In this document: positions 1 to 8,168 of the stretch, piece after piece
Position numbering within the stretch: position 1 is the stretch's first letter
How the letters are laid out: each line of letters begins with the position of its first letter
Assembly: GCA_913031645.1 (NCBI GenBank)
Contig: CAJWFB010000008.1
Span: forward strand, 1-39,126
Direction of reading: 5' to 3'
DNA: 39,126 bases
Source: an uncultured Cellvibrionales bacterium
GTDB taxonomy: Bacteria; Pseudomonadota; Gammaproteobacteria; Pseudomonadales; Porticoccaceae
Program-made: the position numbers and the translations under genes
Notes under the pieces: model-generated
Seen by the model: the letters and a program-made list of their open reading frames with translations, nothing else
Told to the model about the DNA's origin: nothing
Databases searched by the model: none

Positions 1-496
1 CGCCGCCGACACTAAAGCCCTCGACGGTGTAGTTCATTAAATCGCCACCGGCACTTTCTACAAGGTGTACAAAGGGCAATTTTTGTTCCAGAGAGATTTG
101 CTCAGCACGACGGATCCTGTAACCCCCCGCAGTGGTTAAAGAGCCCGCTAAAATTCCGCTATCATCGACAACCACCACGCAGCGCACTCCGGAAATGAAG
201 CCAATACCCGATATAACCGTTGATCCAGGGATAGATTTTTCTTCTTTCTTAGTGTCGACCATGTAACCGGCGATGTTACCGATTTCTAAAAACGGCATAC
301 CCGGGTCGAGCAGACGGGCTAAACGCTCGCGTGGTGTTAGCTGTCCACGGGCATCAAAACGTGGTTTGCGCTTCTCCGAAATTGCTCGGCCTCGGCCATT
401 GAGCTCGTTAAGCCTATCCACCAGCTCCAGCATTTCTTTGCGCTGCCGCAAAAAGGTCTCTGAACTGGTATTTATTTTTGAGGCAAATACTGCCAT
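1..496 (-). CDS. Acyl-CoA carboxylase, carboxyltransferase (beta) subunit, N-terminal 165 residues (cut by window edge)
   Basis: The visible part is the N-terminal half of a biotin-dependent acyl-CoA carboxylase carboxyltransferase, the subunit that moves CO2 from carboxybiotin to an acyl-CoA. The reading frame is open from the ATG at 496 to the edge. It shows the family's start (an LRQRKEMLELVDRLNELNG-like helix), then RFDARGQLTPRERLARLLDPG, IPGSTVISGIGFISGVRC and LVESAGGDLM, as in methylcrotonyl-, geranyl- and propionyl-CoA carboxylase beta subunits. A GGAGA ribosome site lies 7 bases before the ATG. It follows the AtuA-like gene by 34 bases, so the two are probably co-transcribed. In Pseudomonas the acyclic-terpene pathway pairs atuA with the geranyl-CoA carboxylase genes. 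That pairing favours a branched or isoprenoid acyl-CoA substrate here, but the exact substrate cannot be read from this fragment. Confidence 0.9.
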   Translation of the reverse strand, partial: MAVFASKINTSSETFLRQRKEMLELVDRLNELNGRGRAISEKRKPRFDARGQLTPRERLARLLDPGMPFLEIGNIAGYMVDTKKEEKSIPGSTVISGIGFISGVRCVVVVDDSGILAGSLTTAGGYRIRRAEQISLEQKLPFVHLVESAGGDLMNYTVEGFSVGG

Positions 497-530
497 GGGG
501 CTGTCTCCATCTATCTTTTAAGGTAATTTT

Positions 531-2351
531 TTAGGCGTTAACTTCAGCGGCAATAGCCGCACTGACTGGGATTGAAGCATCCAACATTAATTGACCGAAA
601 CCTTTGCCTTGAGCGTCATTGCGAATGCTCGCCATACCCCCACCACCCAAAACATCGTGGATTAAAAAGTTAATGGCGTTGGTACCCGGCATCAGGTAGC
701 GCTCGACGTAACACAGACTATTTTGCGCGGCACCCTCGGGTAAAAAATGTGCAAAGCGCTCAGCCACGGCCTGCTCGTTCAAGGCGGCATAAATGTAAGG
801 AAGATACTCAGGCTGGCGAGCAATAATGCCGACATTGGCCTTGTTGCCTTTGTCACCGCTACGAGCCAGTGCCAGCTTAATCAGGGACACATTCACGGTA
901 TTGCTATCTAGAGACGCGTTGGGCGCCTGTGGCCGCTCAATGAGGTCGCGATTTAGCGGAGCTCCCAGAGCGTCTGGGCAATCAATGTAGGTACCATCCA
1001 TTTCGATTTGAATCTTTGTAGAGCCTTTGGGAAGTACAAATGAAAACAACCTCACCACAGGCGATGGCTTAGGCCGCGCGCCAGCAAATCCCGACAACCC
1101 TGGCGGTGTGGCCAGACCAAGGCCCACACATTCTTTTAGGAGTATTCCAATACCCGCCGGATCTGAATGTTTTACAGCAATCTTCATGGACAGTTCACGG
1201 CAGTTAGCGACAGCAGCATTAACACCATACTGGCTCTCTGCGCCAATTAGCTCAACACTGGTTTCAGTGTAATCAGGCAAGCCCACCATCTTAAGTGTTC
1301 TGCGTGATGCAGTGAAAATAGCGGCGGCAAGCTTGTTGGCTTTCTTATCGGCATCAAACCCATAGAATGTCATGGTAGTGCCGCCGCGGAATTGATCGGC
1401 ATACGTAGTGCATACCTTATAACTATCTGGCGCGGTCAAACCCGTGGCGCCCTTCACTTCCACCAGATTTTTTCCGACCTCAGTCAGTGTTACCTTGGAG
1501 AAGTCACAGACCACATCGGGAAGGATATAGGCTTGAGGATCACCGATTTCGTAAACCATTTGCTCGGCGATCGTACCTACTGAGACAAGACCACCGGTTC
1601 CCTCGGGCTTAGAGCAAACAAAGCTGCCATCGGCTTTAATAGCCGCAATGGGGTAACCGATGTTTTCAAGGTTATGTGATAGCTCCCAATCGGTGAAGTT
1701 ACCCCCAGTTGCCTGAGGTCCGCATTCTAAAATGTGTCCTGCAAGAGAGCCCATGGCCAGCTGATCGAGATCATCCCGACCCCAGCCAAAGGCGTTAATG
1801 CAGGCGCCCAACGTCACAGCACTGTCGACACAACGCCCAGTAACAACGATGTCTGCGCCCTCTTGCAGCGCTCTTGCCACGGGAAAAGCACCCAAATAAG
1901 CATTGATACTCGCCACTTTGTCCACCGTAGGGAAATCATCACCCGAGAACATTTCTTTGTAGCCATGGGCAGCAATTTGATCACGCTGGCTAATCATGTC
2001 ATCCCCCAACACACAAGCGACTTTGAGATTAAGGCCCAGTTCAGCAATGACCGCGCGCAGCGCATTGGCGCAGGCCTGAGGATTAACACCCCCAGCGTTA
2101 GACACAATGCGTACACCCTGACGGGCAATTTCTTTAAGGTTGGGTTTCATCGCGGCACTGACAAAATCTAAGGCATAGCCAGTGTCTGGGTTTTTAGCCC
2201 TAGCGCGGGCCATAATCGACATAGTGATTTCGGCGAGGTAGTCATAGACAATAAAGTCTATGTTTTCATCTTTTAGCAATTGCGGTGTCGCTCGGACAGC
2301 ATCACCCCAAAAACCACTGGCACCTGCAATACGAATCGTCTTGTCACTCAT
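531..2351 (-). CDS. AtuA-like acyclic terpene utilisation family protein (DUF1446 plus C-terminal AtuA-type domain)
   Basis: A 606-residue protein with two parts. Residues 1 to about 450 are the DUF1446/AtuA core, starting RIAGASGFWGDAVRATPQLL and including a VVTGRCVDSAVTLG stretch. Residues about 490 to 595 are the small C-terminal domain, marked by LARSGDKGNKANVGI. Separate and fused versions of these domains sit beside acyl-CoA carboxylases in citronellol/geraniol (Atu), leucine and related pathways. The biochemical role of the family is not firmly known. The start is supported by a GGGAG site before ATG 2351. The carboxyltransferase gene follows in the same direction, and a direct-repeat promoter module (2398-2463) precedes it. 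The likely role is a step in catabolism of a carboxylated branched acyl-CoA. Family call is firm; function is inference. Confidence 0.85.
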   Translation of the reverse strand: MSDKTIRIAGASGFWGDAVRATPQLLKDENIDFIVYDYLAEITMSIMARARAKNPDTGYALDFVSAAMKPNLKEIARQGVRIVSNAGGVNPQACANALRAVIAELGLNLKVACVLGDDMISQRDQIAAHGYKEMFSGDDFPTVDKVASINAYLGAFPVARALQEGADIVVTGRCVDSAVTLGACINAFGWGRDDLDQLAMGSLAGHILECGPQATGGNFTDWELSHNLENIGYPIAAIKADGSFVCSKPEGTGGLVSVGTIAEQMVYEIGDPQAYILPDVVCDFSKVTLTEVGKNLVEVKGATGLTAPDSYKVCTTYADQFRGGTTMTFYGFDADKKANKLAAAIFTASRRTLKMVGLPDYTETSVELIGAESQYGVNAAVANCRELSMKIAVKHSDPAGIGILLKECVGLGLATPPGLSGFAGARPKPSPVVRLFSFVLPKGSTKIQIEMDGTYIDCPDALGAPLNRDLIERPQAPNASLDSNTVNVSLIKLALARSGDKGNKANVGIIARQPEYLPYIYAALNEQAVAERFAHFLPEGAAQNSLCYVERYLMPGTNAINFLIHDVLGGGGMASIRNDAQGKGFGQLMLDASIPVSAAIAAEVNA

Positions 2352-2397
2352 GGTGATTACTCCCTGAAATAGTCCAGACCGGCATTCAATGGTTTAA

Positions 2398-2463
2398 ATA
2401 GTACGTTGCCATGACTATTTAATCATTGGATTGTATGCCATCAACATGAGAGCTTATGCCAAT
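2398..2463 (-). promoter_or_regulatory. Promoter module A: 21-bp-spaced direct repeats with GATTA and TACTAT -10, upstream of the AtuA-like gene
   Basis: Read on the minus strand, the box TTGGCATAA (distal, 2455-2460 core) and the box GATGGCATA (proximal, 2434-2439 core) are direct repeats exactly 21 bp apart, two helical turns. GATTA follows at 2424-2420, and a TACTAT -10 candidate lies at 2403-2398. Transcription would start about 40 bases before the ATG at 2351. By hand alignment, 52 of 66 positions match the module upstream of the acyl-CoA synthetase (13036-13101). The third copy is at 6854-6919. The arrangement fits an AraC-family activator site overlapping or abutting a weak -35. Confidence 0.65.
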
Positions 2464-2465
2464 CT

Positions 2466-3782
2466 CTATTTAACCAATCCCGGCGTTAACAGCTTAGATT
2501 TAGCTCTTTCCAGATAGATTGAGGCCATTATAAAGCTCGCGGGAGCGCCCCAGGCAATAATATCCGCGGTTAGTAGCGCCTTGGTGAGGGGCTCAAAAAC
2601 CGAGTTAGCGGAAAAGACATCGCTGAGAACACCCGTCATCAGAGCCCCTATACCGAGCCCAAGAAGGTTACAGGCGACCAGTAGCAAACCGGTCATAACC
2701 CCTCGCAATCGCACCGGAGTCAGGTCTTGTACGGTTGAAAATGCCGGGCCATAAAACGAGCTTACGCTGAACATACCCGCCGCCATACCAATATAAAATA
2801 ACGAAGATGTGGGCGAAACAAAGCGAAAAGAAATGAGTAATGGCGTTATGCAGAGCATTAGGTAGGCAAGGAATCTGACTCTTCCACCCTTATAGCGGGA
2901 CTGATACCAGTCACTGAGCATACCGCCTAAAAAAGTACCCGCGGTACCAAATGTAATATAGATGAGTCCATAGGTGGCACTGATTTCACCAATGCCAAAA
3001 CCTCTCTCTCGCTCAAGCCAGACAATGGCAAACTGGCCGGCACCCATAGGAATATGTAAAAATACAGCCCCAATCATGGTCCAGGCCAAGGCTGGCGTCG
3101 ATTTAATCGTCGAGATCACTTCTGACACAACGCGTCGCCAATTGCCGGTCATCAAGTCTGCTTGGCCCTCTTCCTCTGCATTTGCAGCCTTTTCTTCCAT
3201 GGCCCCGCGTTTTGGGTCCTTCAAAAACAACAAACCCAACGCCAACACTAACCCTGTAGCACCCAATACGAAAAAGCAATTGCGCCAGCCAATCATCGGA
3301 CCAAGAATACCGGCAACAATAAAGCTACCCCCAGCGCCCAAAGGTACACCCAGATAGTAAATGCCCGTGGCAGTCCCCCGGTTGGCCTTAGGAAACAGAT
3401 CGGCAATCATTGAGATAGCTGAGGGTGCCATCACCGACTCGCCAACACCGATAAATAGGCGCGCCACACCAATCTGTATAAAGCTTTTCGCCATACCTGA
3501 TAAGGCGGTTAGAACGCTCCACAGCACAAGCCCTGCGGCTATGAGCTTTGGACGATGTACTCGATCAGCCAGGGCACCCATAAACAGACCCATAATAGAG
3601 TAAAAAAATACGAAAACTGGGCCTGTCAGCAAGCCAAACTGCGAGTCACTTAAGTTGAGATCGCTAATAATAGATGTGCCAAAACTGACAATAAGTGTTC
3701 GATCTACCATATTGAGGATATTCAGAATTAATAAAAATACCAATATTCCCCTAGCACCCTTTGGTGACCGTACCGTTTCCAT
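2466..3782 (-). CDS. MFS transporter (spinster/phthalate-permease-like)
   Basis: A twelve-helix major facilitator superfamily permease of the inner membrane, 438 residues from the chosen start. The N-terminus enters the membrane with ILVFLLILNILNMVDRTL. The loop between helices 2 and 3 carries the MFS signature GALADRVHRPKLI, and GVGESVMAPSAISMIADLFP resembles the helix 4-5 motif of organic-acid permeases. The ATG at 3782 is preferred over the one at 3788 because an AAGGG site lies 8 bases before the former but only 2 before the latter. It lies downstream of the phosphotransferase gene with a 32-base gap and is probably co-transcribed with it. Location among acyl-CoA genes suggests uptake or export of a hydrophobic carboxylate, but the substrate is unknown. 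Confidence 0.85.
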   Translation of the reverse strand: METVRSPKGARGILVFLLILNILNMVDRTLIVSFGTSIISDLNLSDSQFGLLTGPVFVFFYSIMGLFMGALADRVHRPKLIAAGLVLWSVLTALSGMAKSFIQIGVARLFIGVGESVMAPSAISMIADLFPKANRGTATGIYYLGVPLGAGGSFIVAGILGPMIGWRNCFFVLGATGLVLALGLLFLKDPKRGAMEEKAANAEEEGQADLMTGNWRRVVSEVISTIKSTPALAWTMIGAVFLHIPMGAGQFAIVWLERERGFGIGEISATYGLIYITFGTAGTFLGGMLSDWYQSRYKGGRVRFLAYLMLCITPLLISFRFVSPTSSLFYIGMAAGMFSVSSFYGPAFSTVQDLTPVRLRGVMTGLLLVACNLLGLGIGALMTGVLSDVFSANSVFEPLTKALLTADIIAWGAPASFIMASIYLERAKSKLLTPGLVK

Positions 3783-3820
3783 ATTCATGACCCTTGGTTT
3801 ACTCTTTTTTATAATGTTTT

Positions 3821-4897
3821 TTATAATTCTGATTTAGCAATCAATGAACGGCAGTACTCACCCAGTTGGGTAGTCGCTTGCCCATAATTGGTAAAACGCT
3901 GATCTTGAGTCAGCTTGTTCACATAGCGGTAGTACAACTGCTGCAGAATACCAATCAGCCGCCAGTAGCCGTAAACCTCATAAAAATCCCAGTTAGACAC
4001 GTCAAAACCGGTTCTTTCACCATAGTAAGCGATAATCTCCTCCCGTCGCATCATACCCGGAGCGTCTGATGGCTGCTTTAAAATAGCTTTTAACGCCACT
4101 GGGTCGTCGCTGTGTACCCAATAAGCCAACGCATTAGACAAATCCATTAGCGGATCACCCAAAGCTGCCATTTCCCAGTCCAGTACTGCCACTACATTAA
4201 ACGGATCACTGGGATCCAGCATGACGTTGTCAATACGGTAATCCCCATGGATAACCGCGGCAGGTAATGTGCTGTTGGTTGCATTGGGAATATTAGCCAC
4301 TAGCCATTCGCGCACATCTTCAAAATCAGGAACATCTGGCGTTTGAGCATTGGCAAAGCGTTTATTCCATCCCCGTATCTGACGCTCGGCATACCCCTGT
4401 GGCTTGCCAAATTCACTGAGGCCTGCCACTTTAATATTAACCGTATGCAGCTCAATCAATTTATCGAAAATCACCTTACTAAACCGGTTGTGGTCGCTTT
4501 CTGAGAAACGCCAAGCAGCCGGGATTTTGTCTTTTACCAAGACTCCGTCTATTTTCTCCATCAAATAGAACTCGGAACCTAGCATGGACTCATCGTCGGT
4601 ATAAAAAAACGCTTTGGGAACCGCCGGATAGGCCTTTTCTAGTGCACTAATCACTCGATACTCACGAATCATCGAATGTGCGCTGGCGGCCTTGGCGCCT
4701 GGTGGTGGCCTGCGCAAAACCAACTCACGATTATCATAACCAATTAGGTAGGTTAAGTTAGACGCTCCTGAGGGAAACTGCTTAATGATAGGCTCGCCTT
4801 GCAAGCCCGGCACTACTGTTTTGAGCACGTTATCTAGCTGCTTAGCATCAAGCTCCTCACCTTGGCGAACATCGATGGTCGGGTTAGATGAGTCCAT
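3821..4897 (-). CDS. APH-type phosphotransferase family protein (ACAD10-like kinase)
   Basis: A 358-residue protein of the aminoglycoside-phosphotransferase-like fold. It has an N-terminal lobe with FPSGASNLTYLIGY and LVLRRPPPGAKAASAHSM, as in the ACAD10/ACAD11 kinase domain. The catalytic loop VIHGDYRIDNVML supplies Asp and Asn, and VLDWEMAALGDPLMDL is the metal-binding segment. These bacterial relatives usually sit next to acyl-CoA dehydrogenases and appear to act on hydroxylated acyl substrates rather than antibiotics. The ACAD10/11 kinase domain phosphorylates 4-hydroxyacyl-CoA in lactone/4-hydroxyacid breakdown. Here the dehydrogenase is encoded separately at 5636-6808. The MFS gene follows on the same strand. 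No clear Shine-Dalgarno site precedes ATG 4897. I infer a role in acyl-CoA catabolism, not drug resistance. Confidence 0.85.
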   Translation of the reverse strand: MDSSNPTIDVRQGEELDAKQLDNVLKTVVPGLQGEPIIKQFPSGASNLTYLIGYDNRELVLRRPPPGAKAASAHSMIREYRVISALEKAYPAVPKAFFYTDDESMLGSEFYLMEKIDGVLVKDKIPAAWRFSESDHNRFSKVIFDKLIELHTVNIKVAGLSEFGKPQGYAERQIRGWNKRFANAQTPDVPDFEDVREWLVANIPNATNSTLPAAVIHGDYRIDNVMLDPSDPFNVVAVLDWEMAALGDPLMDLSNALAYWVHSDDPVALKAILKQPSDAPGMMRREEIIAYYGERTGFDVSNWDFYEVYGYWRLIGILQQLYYRYVNKLTQDQRFTNYGQATTQLGEYCRSLIAKSEL

Positions 4898-5216
4898 ATC
4901 TTCATTTCAAAACAATTTTGATGGGGTATTATGGGGATTGATTACCCATTTGCCTAGCAAGATTATATAAAGACAGAGTATGCCGATTAGTCATCTCATT
5001 TATGATAGGTCTCAACGATCAAACAAAAGGCAATAACGGCGCTCTCTGAAACATAATCTAGTTATTTAAAATCAGACTCATACCTTTAGGCGAAAATTAT
5101 TTTATGACCGTTAATGCTCTTGATTTCTTAGGCATAGGTTAATAGAGTAAACGGCATAAACAGGTATAGGCAGTTCAGGTAATCGTGCGTCACTAACATT
5201 TAAGAGGAAACTAGGT
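4898..5216. other. Divergent intergenic region between the phosphotransferase and SCP2 genes
   Basis: These 319 bases separate two divergent genes and must contain both promoters. On the plus strand GGCATA occurs at 5131-5136 and 5153-5158, a direct repeat with 22-base spacing that recalls the 21-bp modules elsewhere. It lacks their GATTA and -10 blocks, so I do not count it as a copy. I see no convincing -35/-10 pair, small gene or RNA here. Confidence 0.5.
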
Positions 5217-5516
5217 ATGTCATTGGAATTAGTAACAGCAGGTCTAAAAGAGAAAGTGGGTGAAGATTGCGGACTTGGCGCAAAGCTAAAGTTTGATTTT
5301 GGCGATGATGGCGTAATGGTTTTAGATGCCACTCAAGTGCCTAACACGGTCAGCAATGAAGATAGCGATGCTCAGTGCACTATGGCGCTCAGCATAGAGA
5401 ACTTTATGGAAATGGCTGAAGGCAAACTGGACGGCACTGCTGCCTTTATGTCTGGGAAGCTAAAGATCCAGGGAGATATGAGTATCGCCATGAAACTAGG
5501 GCCGATCCTAGCTTAA
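5217..5516 (+). CDS. SCP2 sterol-binding domain protein
   Basis: A stand-alone 99-residue sterol carrier protein 2 domain, the usual length for the bacterial single-domain form. It shows the fold's diagnostic middle (KLKFDFGDDGVMVLDATQ, then DAQCTMALSIENFMEMAEGKLD) and the C-terminal strand-helix segment GTAAFMSGKLKIQGDMSIAMKL. SCP2 domains bind fatty acyl-CoAs, sterols or other lipids in a hydrophobic tunnel and are cytosolic in bacteria. An AGAGGA site lies 10 bases before the ATG. A strong terminator follows immediately, so the gene is transcribed alone. Its position between lipid-catabolic genes suggests carriage of the same class of substrate. The ligand cannot be inferred. Confidence 0.9.
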   Translation: MSLELVTAGLKEKVGEDCGLGAKLKFDFGDDGVMVLDATQVPNTVSNEDSDAQCTMALSIENFMEMAEGKLDGTAAFMSGKLKIQGDMSIAMKLGPILA

Positions 5517-5537
5517 TAAAAAAATTTAAATTGTATT

Positions 5538-5575
5538 AAAACGCCCCGCTATTTGTGTAATGGGGCGTTTTTTTA
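5538..5575 (+). terminator. Rho-independent terminator of the SCP2 gene
   Basis: A 10-bp stem pairs AAAACGCCCC (5538-5547) with GGGGCGTTTT (5562-5571), followed by more T. The flanking A-run means it could also serve the convergent acyl-CoA dehydrogenase gene from the other strand. Confidence 0.88.
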
Positions 5576-5635
5576 TTTTCGCTTTGACTTAGGAGTCTTG
5601 AGCATAAGCCTCTCAATTGTTGCTGATGCTCTGTA

Positions 5636-6808
5636 TCAAAGCCCGAATTGGCGCGCGGCTAAATCGCGCATGATTTCCTCAGAACCACCACCAATGGCAT
5701 TAACTCTGACCTCACGGTAAATTCGCTCTACTCTGTTGCCACGCATATACCCTATGCCGCCAAGAATTTGCATCGCTTCTCGAGCACAAAACTCCATGGT
5801 CTGACTGCACTGGACTTTTAGTAAGGCAATGTCACCTGCATTCTCATTACCCGCTTCCACCTCTTGGCACACAAGTTGAAGATAGGCTTGGGTAGCATTA
5901 AGTCGCATTTTCATCTCCGCAATTTTATGCCTAATCACCTGATGATCTGCCAGCCGCTGACCAAAGGTTGTGCGCTCTCGGGCCCAGGCGACCGCGTCTT
6001 CTAGGCAAACGCGTGAGAACCCTTCCATCGCCGCAGCCATCGCTAAACGCTCCGCATTAAAATTATTCATAATGACACTGAAGCCTTTATTTTCTTGGCC
6101 AATCAGGTTGCCAACAGGGACACGCACGTTGTCAAAATAAATGGTTGCGGTATCTGAACACCACCACCCCTGCTTTTTGTCTAAGGCAGTACGCGAGACA
6201 CCCTCAGCATCTGCTGGAATTAATAGGGCAGACACGCCCCCAGCGCCCTCGCCTCCAGTTCTAACCGCCGTGGTGAACCAATTAGCATTCATACCTCCGG
6301 TGATATAGGTCTTAGAGCCGTTGACCACATAATGGTCGCCGTCTAATCGCGCGGTGGTTGTTAAATGCGCCACGTCCGATCCAGCGCCAGGCTCTGTAAT
6401 ACCGAGTGAAATACGTTTAGTGCCGGCCAATACAGGCGGCGCTACCATTTGTTTAATCGCTTCGCTACCAAAGTTAATCACCGGCGGCAATGCAATGCCA
6501 TGTACCAGTAAGGTTGCACTGACTCCACCCACAGCAATACGGGCCATTTCTTCATTGAGAATAATGCTGTACCAGATATCAATCCCTTCTGTGACGCCAC
6601 CAAACTCTTCTGGATAGCCCAACCCGAGAATGCCAACCGCCGCTGATTTAGGCCATAGCTCATCTGGAATACGGCCATCTTCATCCCATTGTGCGGCGTA
6701 AGGAATCACTTCACGATCAAAGAAACGCCGCAGCTGTGCTCGCCATTCATGATGTTCGGGTTTCAAGAAAGAGTTAGGTAGTCGAGCGCTATCAAAATCT
6801 AATGACAT
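5636..6808 (-). CDS. Acyl-CoA dehydrogenase
   Basis: An FAD-dependent acyl-CoA dehydrogenase of 390 residues, normal for the family. It would oxidise an acyl-CoA to the trans-2-enoyl-CoA and pass electrons to ETF in the cytosol. Visible motifs are ISLGITEPGAGSDVAHL (the family's first signature, flavin and substrate contact), GSKTYITGGMNANWF, and the C-terminal QILGGIGYMRGNRVERIYRE with GGGSEEIM, the segment that usually carries the catalytic Glu. Two ATGs lie six bases apart (6814 and 6808). The GGTGAGGA site is almost touching the first and 8 bases from the second, so I use 6808 (MSLDFD). Promoter module C lies directly upstream. Chain-length preference is not predictable; short-chain or branched substrates are plausible. 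Confidence 0.93.
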   Translation of the reverse strand: MSLDFDSARLPNSFLKPEHHEWRAQLRRFFDREVIPYAAQWDEDGRIPDELWPKSAAVGILGLGYPEEFGGVTEGIDIWYSIILNEEMARIAVGGVSATLLVHGIALPPVINFGSEAIKQMVAPPVLAGTKRISLGITEPGAGSDVAHLTTTARLDGDHYVVNGSKTYITGGMNANWFTTAVRTGGEGAGGVSALLIPADAEGVSRTALDKKQGWWCSDTATIYFDNVRVPVGNLIGQENKGFSVIMNNFNAERLAMAAAMEGFSRVCLEDAVAWARERTTFGQRLADHQVIRHKIAEMKMRLNATQAYLQLVCQEVEAGNENAGDIALLKVQCSQTMEFCAREAMQILGGIGYMRGNRVERIYREVRVNAIGGGSEEIMRDLAARQFGL

Positions 6809-6853
6809 AATCATTCCTCACCGAGTCGTAGACAGAATTTTGTAAAGATAATG

Positions 6854-6919
6854 ATACTAGGCAGAGTCTATTGTGTAATCAAGCTAATGAGCGCCAATTT
6901 ATTGGGATTAAACGCCAAC
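6854..6919 (-). promoter_or_regulatory. Promoter module C: 21-bp-spaced TTGGCG direct repeats with TTGATTA and TAGTAT -10, upstream of acyl-CoA dehydrogenase
   Basis: On the minus strand TTGGCG occurs twice exactly 21 bp apart (plus-strand complements at 6913-6918 and 6892-6897). TTGATTA follows, then a TAGTAT -10 at 6859-6854. GATTA and TAsTAT sit at the same distances from the proximal box as in modules A and B, although the box sequence differs (GGCG instead of GGCATA). TTGATT to TAGTAT has a 17-base spacer, a good sigma-70 promoter. Transcription would begin about 40 bases before ATG 6808. Confidence 0.6.
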
Positions 6920-6927
6920 AAAAGTCT

Positions 6928-7962
6928 TTATTTACGGCGGTAATCTCGCGGTGAAACACCATGCCAGCTTTTAAATGCACTAGAAAAAGACCCCTGATCG
7001 GCATAGCCGAGTAGAAACGCTATTTCGGTAATTCCAAGACGCCCATCTGCTAGATAACGCAGTGCAATTCGCGATCGAACTTCTTGTAAGATATTTAAAA
7101 AATTTGTATCTCGATCTGACAGGCGACGCTGCAAGGTCCGGCGGGAAACATTTAGTTTACTGGCCAGTTTATCGATAGTGACCTCTCCCTCTGGCAAGTA
7201 TTGAGCAATCGATTGCCTGAGACTAAGCAGTAACTCATCGGATGGGTCTTCATCCTCAAAAAAATCTCGAAACGGATGACTATGATCGGGCCCCTCTTGG
7301 TAGTCCTGCTTTAGCATGGGCAGGTGGAGCGCATCTCTATGAAAGAAAATACTACTATGAGGCTGATCAAAACTAAGGTTATTGCCAAACAGTATCTCCA
7401 AATTAACCAGATTTGTAGGCTTTGAATAACTAAAACTGGCTTTAGCAACGTTGACTGGCATGATACAGATGGAGTTAATGATTCTTACCGAGGCAGACAA
7501 CATTTCATCTGACAAAAAGCGTTTTCGCTGGGTACTTAATAATAGAGGCTCCCACCGTAACTCTACGAGATCGCCATCACGATGAGCCCGAATCTCACCA
7601 AGGTCACCGCGCAATTTTAGGGTACTAGGCATGAGGTTTAGATAATCTCTAAAGGACTTACATACCGTTGCCATGTACAGCTGGAAATTTAATCCCTTAA
7701 GATAACCAATCCTACCCACGATTAAGCCTATATCTGGATCGTTTGACGCAAGGGCAACCGCTTGATAGAGACGGTAATAGACCATTACTGGAAATCTGCG
7801 ATCTGGAATGCTGAGATCTTTTACATCTAACCCCACCTCGTTCAACAAAACCTTTTGGTCCACATCCAACTGCTCTGCCACTTGCAACAGCGTAATCAAT
7901 GGTGCCGCATAAACGGACCATGAGGGGTCAATAATCTGATCTACTGGCTCAGGTTTAGACAT
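6928..7962 (-). CDS. AraC-family transcriptional regulator (Arabinose_bd-type N-terminus)
   Basis: A 344-residue DNA-binding regulator. The N-terminal two-thirds (about residues 10-230) is the PF12625-like ligand/dimer domain of the OruR/ArgR-type AraC subfamily, with LLQVAEQLDVDQKVLLNEVGL and LPMLKQDY-type segments. The C-terminal about 100 residues are the double helix-turn-helix: IDKLASKLNVSRRTLQRRLS and ITEIAFLLGYADQGSFSSAF with GVSPRDYRR. The ATG at 7962 is used rather than the in-frame TTG at 7965. It lies directly upstream of the acyl-CoA dehydrogenase and of module C. AraC proteins bind direct repeats spaced by about 21 bp, so this is the obvious candidate to act at modules A, B and C. 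That link is inference. Inducers in the subfamily are amino acids, aromatics or lipids. Confidence 0.9.
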   Translation of the reverse strand: MSKPEPVDQIIDPSWSVYAAPLITLLQVAEQLDVDQKVLLNEVGLDVKDLSIPDRRFPVMVYYRLYQAVALASNDPDIGLIVGRIGYLKGLNFQLYMATVCKSFRDYLNLMPSTLKLRGDLGEIRAHRDGDLVELRWEPLLLSTQRKRFLSDEMLSASVRIINSICIMPVNVAKASFSYSKPTNLVNLEILFGNNLSFDQPHSSIFFHRDALHLPMLKQDYQEGPDHSHPFRDFFEDEDPSDELLLSLRQSIAQYLPEGEVTIDKLASKLNVSRRTLQRRLSDRDTNFLNILQEVRSRIALRYLADGRLGITEIAFLLGYADQGSFSSAFKSWHGVSPRDYRRK

Positions 7963-8000
7963 CAAATGCAGCTATTCAAATGTTTTTAATGATTAGTCAG

Positions 8001-8018
8001 TTTAGCACTCGCGCTAAA
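8001..8018. promoter_or_regulatory. Operator-like inverted repeat TTTAGC-N6-GCTAAA between the araC-type gene and imuA
   Basis: Perfect 6-bp arms (8001-8006 and 8013-8018) are separated by six bases, 39 bases upstream of the regulator's ATG and about 105 bases upstream of the imuA SOS box. The size suits a dimeric repressor or an autoregulatory site for the minus-strand gene. There is no T-run, so it is not a terminator. The protein that binds is unknown. Confidence 0.3.
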
Positions 8019-8122
8019 TTGGATACAACGATTCCCAGTACCAACTTATTAACGACTTAATAAAAAAATCTACTTTTTCTACCCTGTATTTCTATTGACT
8101 TATCGACTGAAAAATATCAATA

Positions 8123-8142
8123 TACTGTATATATAACCAGTA
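8123..8142 (+). promoter_or_regulatory. LexA (SOS) box of imuA-imuB
   Basis: The 20-mer TACTGTATATATAACCAGTA has the CTG-N10-CAG core of gammaproteobacterial LexA sites with an alternating AT centre and symmetrical TA ends. It lies 26 bases before the imuA ATG and downstream of a TTGACT (8095-8100) that could be the -35, so LexA binding would cover the -10. Confidence 0.9.
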
Positions 8143-8168
8143 TTAACTTATCTATCAGTTATTAAAAA

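Noticed and set aside
4980-5012. GGCATA with a degenerate upstream CATAA box before the phosphotransferase gene
   Set aside because: Only one box is convincing and the -35/-10 geometry of the three modules is absent.
5131-5158. GGCATA direct repeat upstream of the SCP2 gene, resembling the AraC-type modules
   Set aside because: Spacing is 22, not 21, and neither GATTA nor a TAsTAT element lies at the expected distances, so it is more likely chance.
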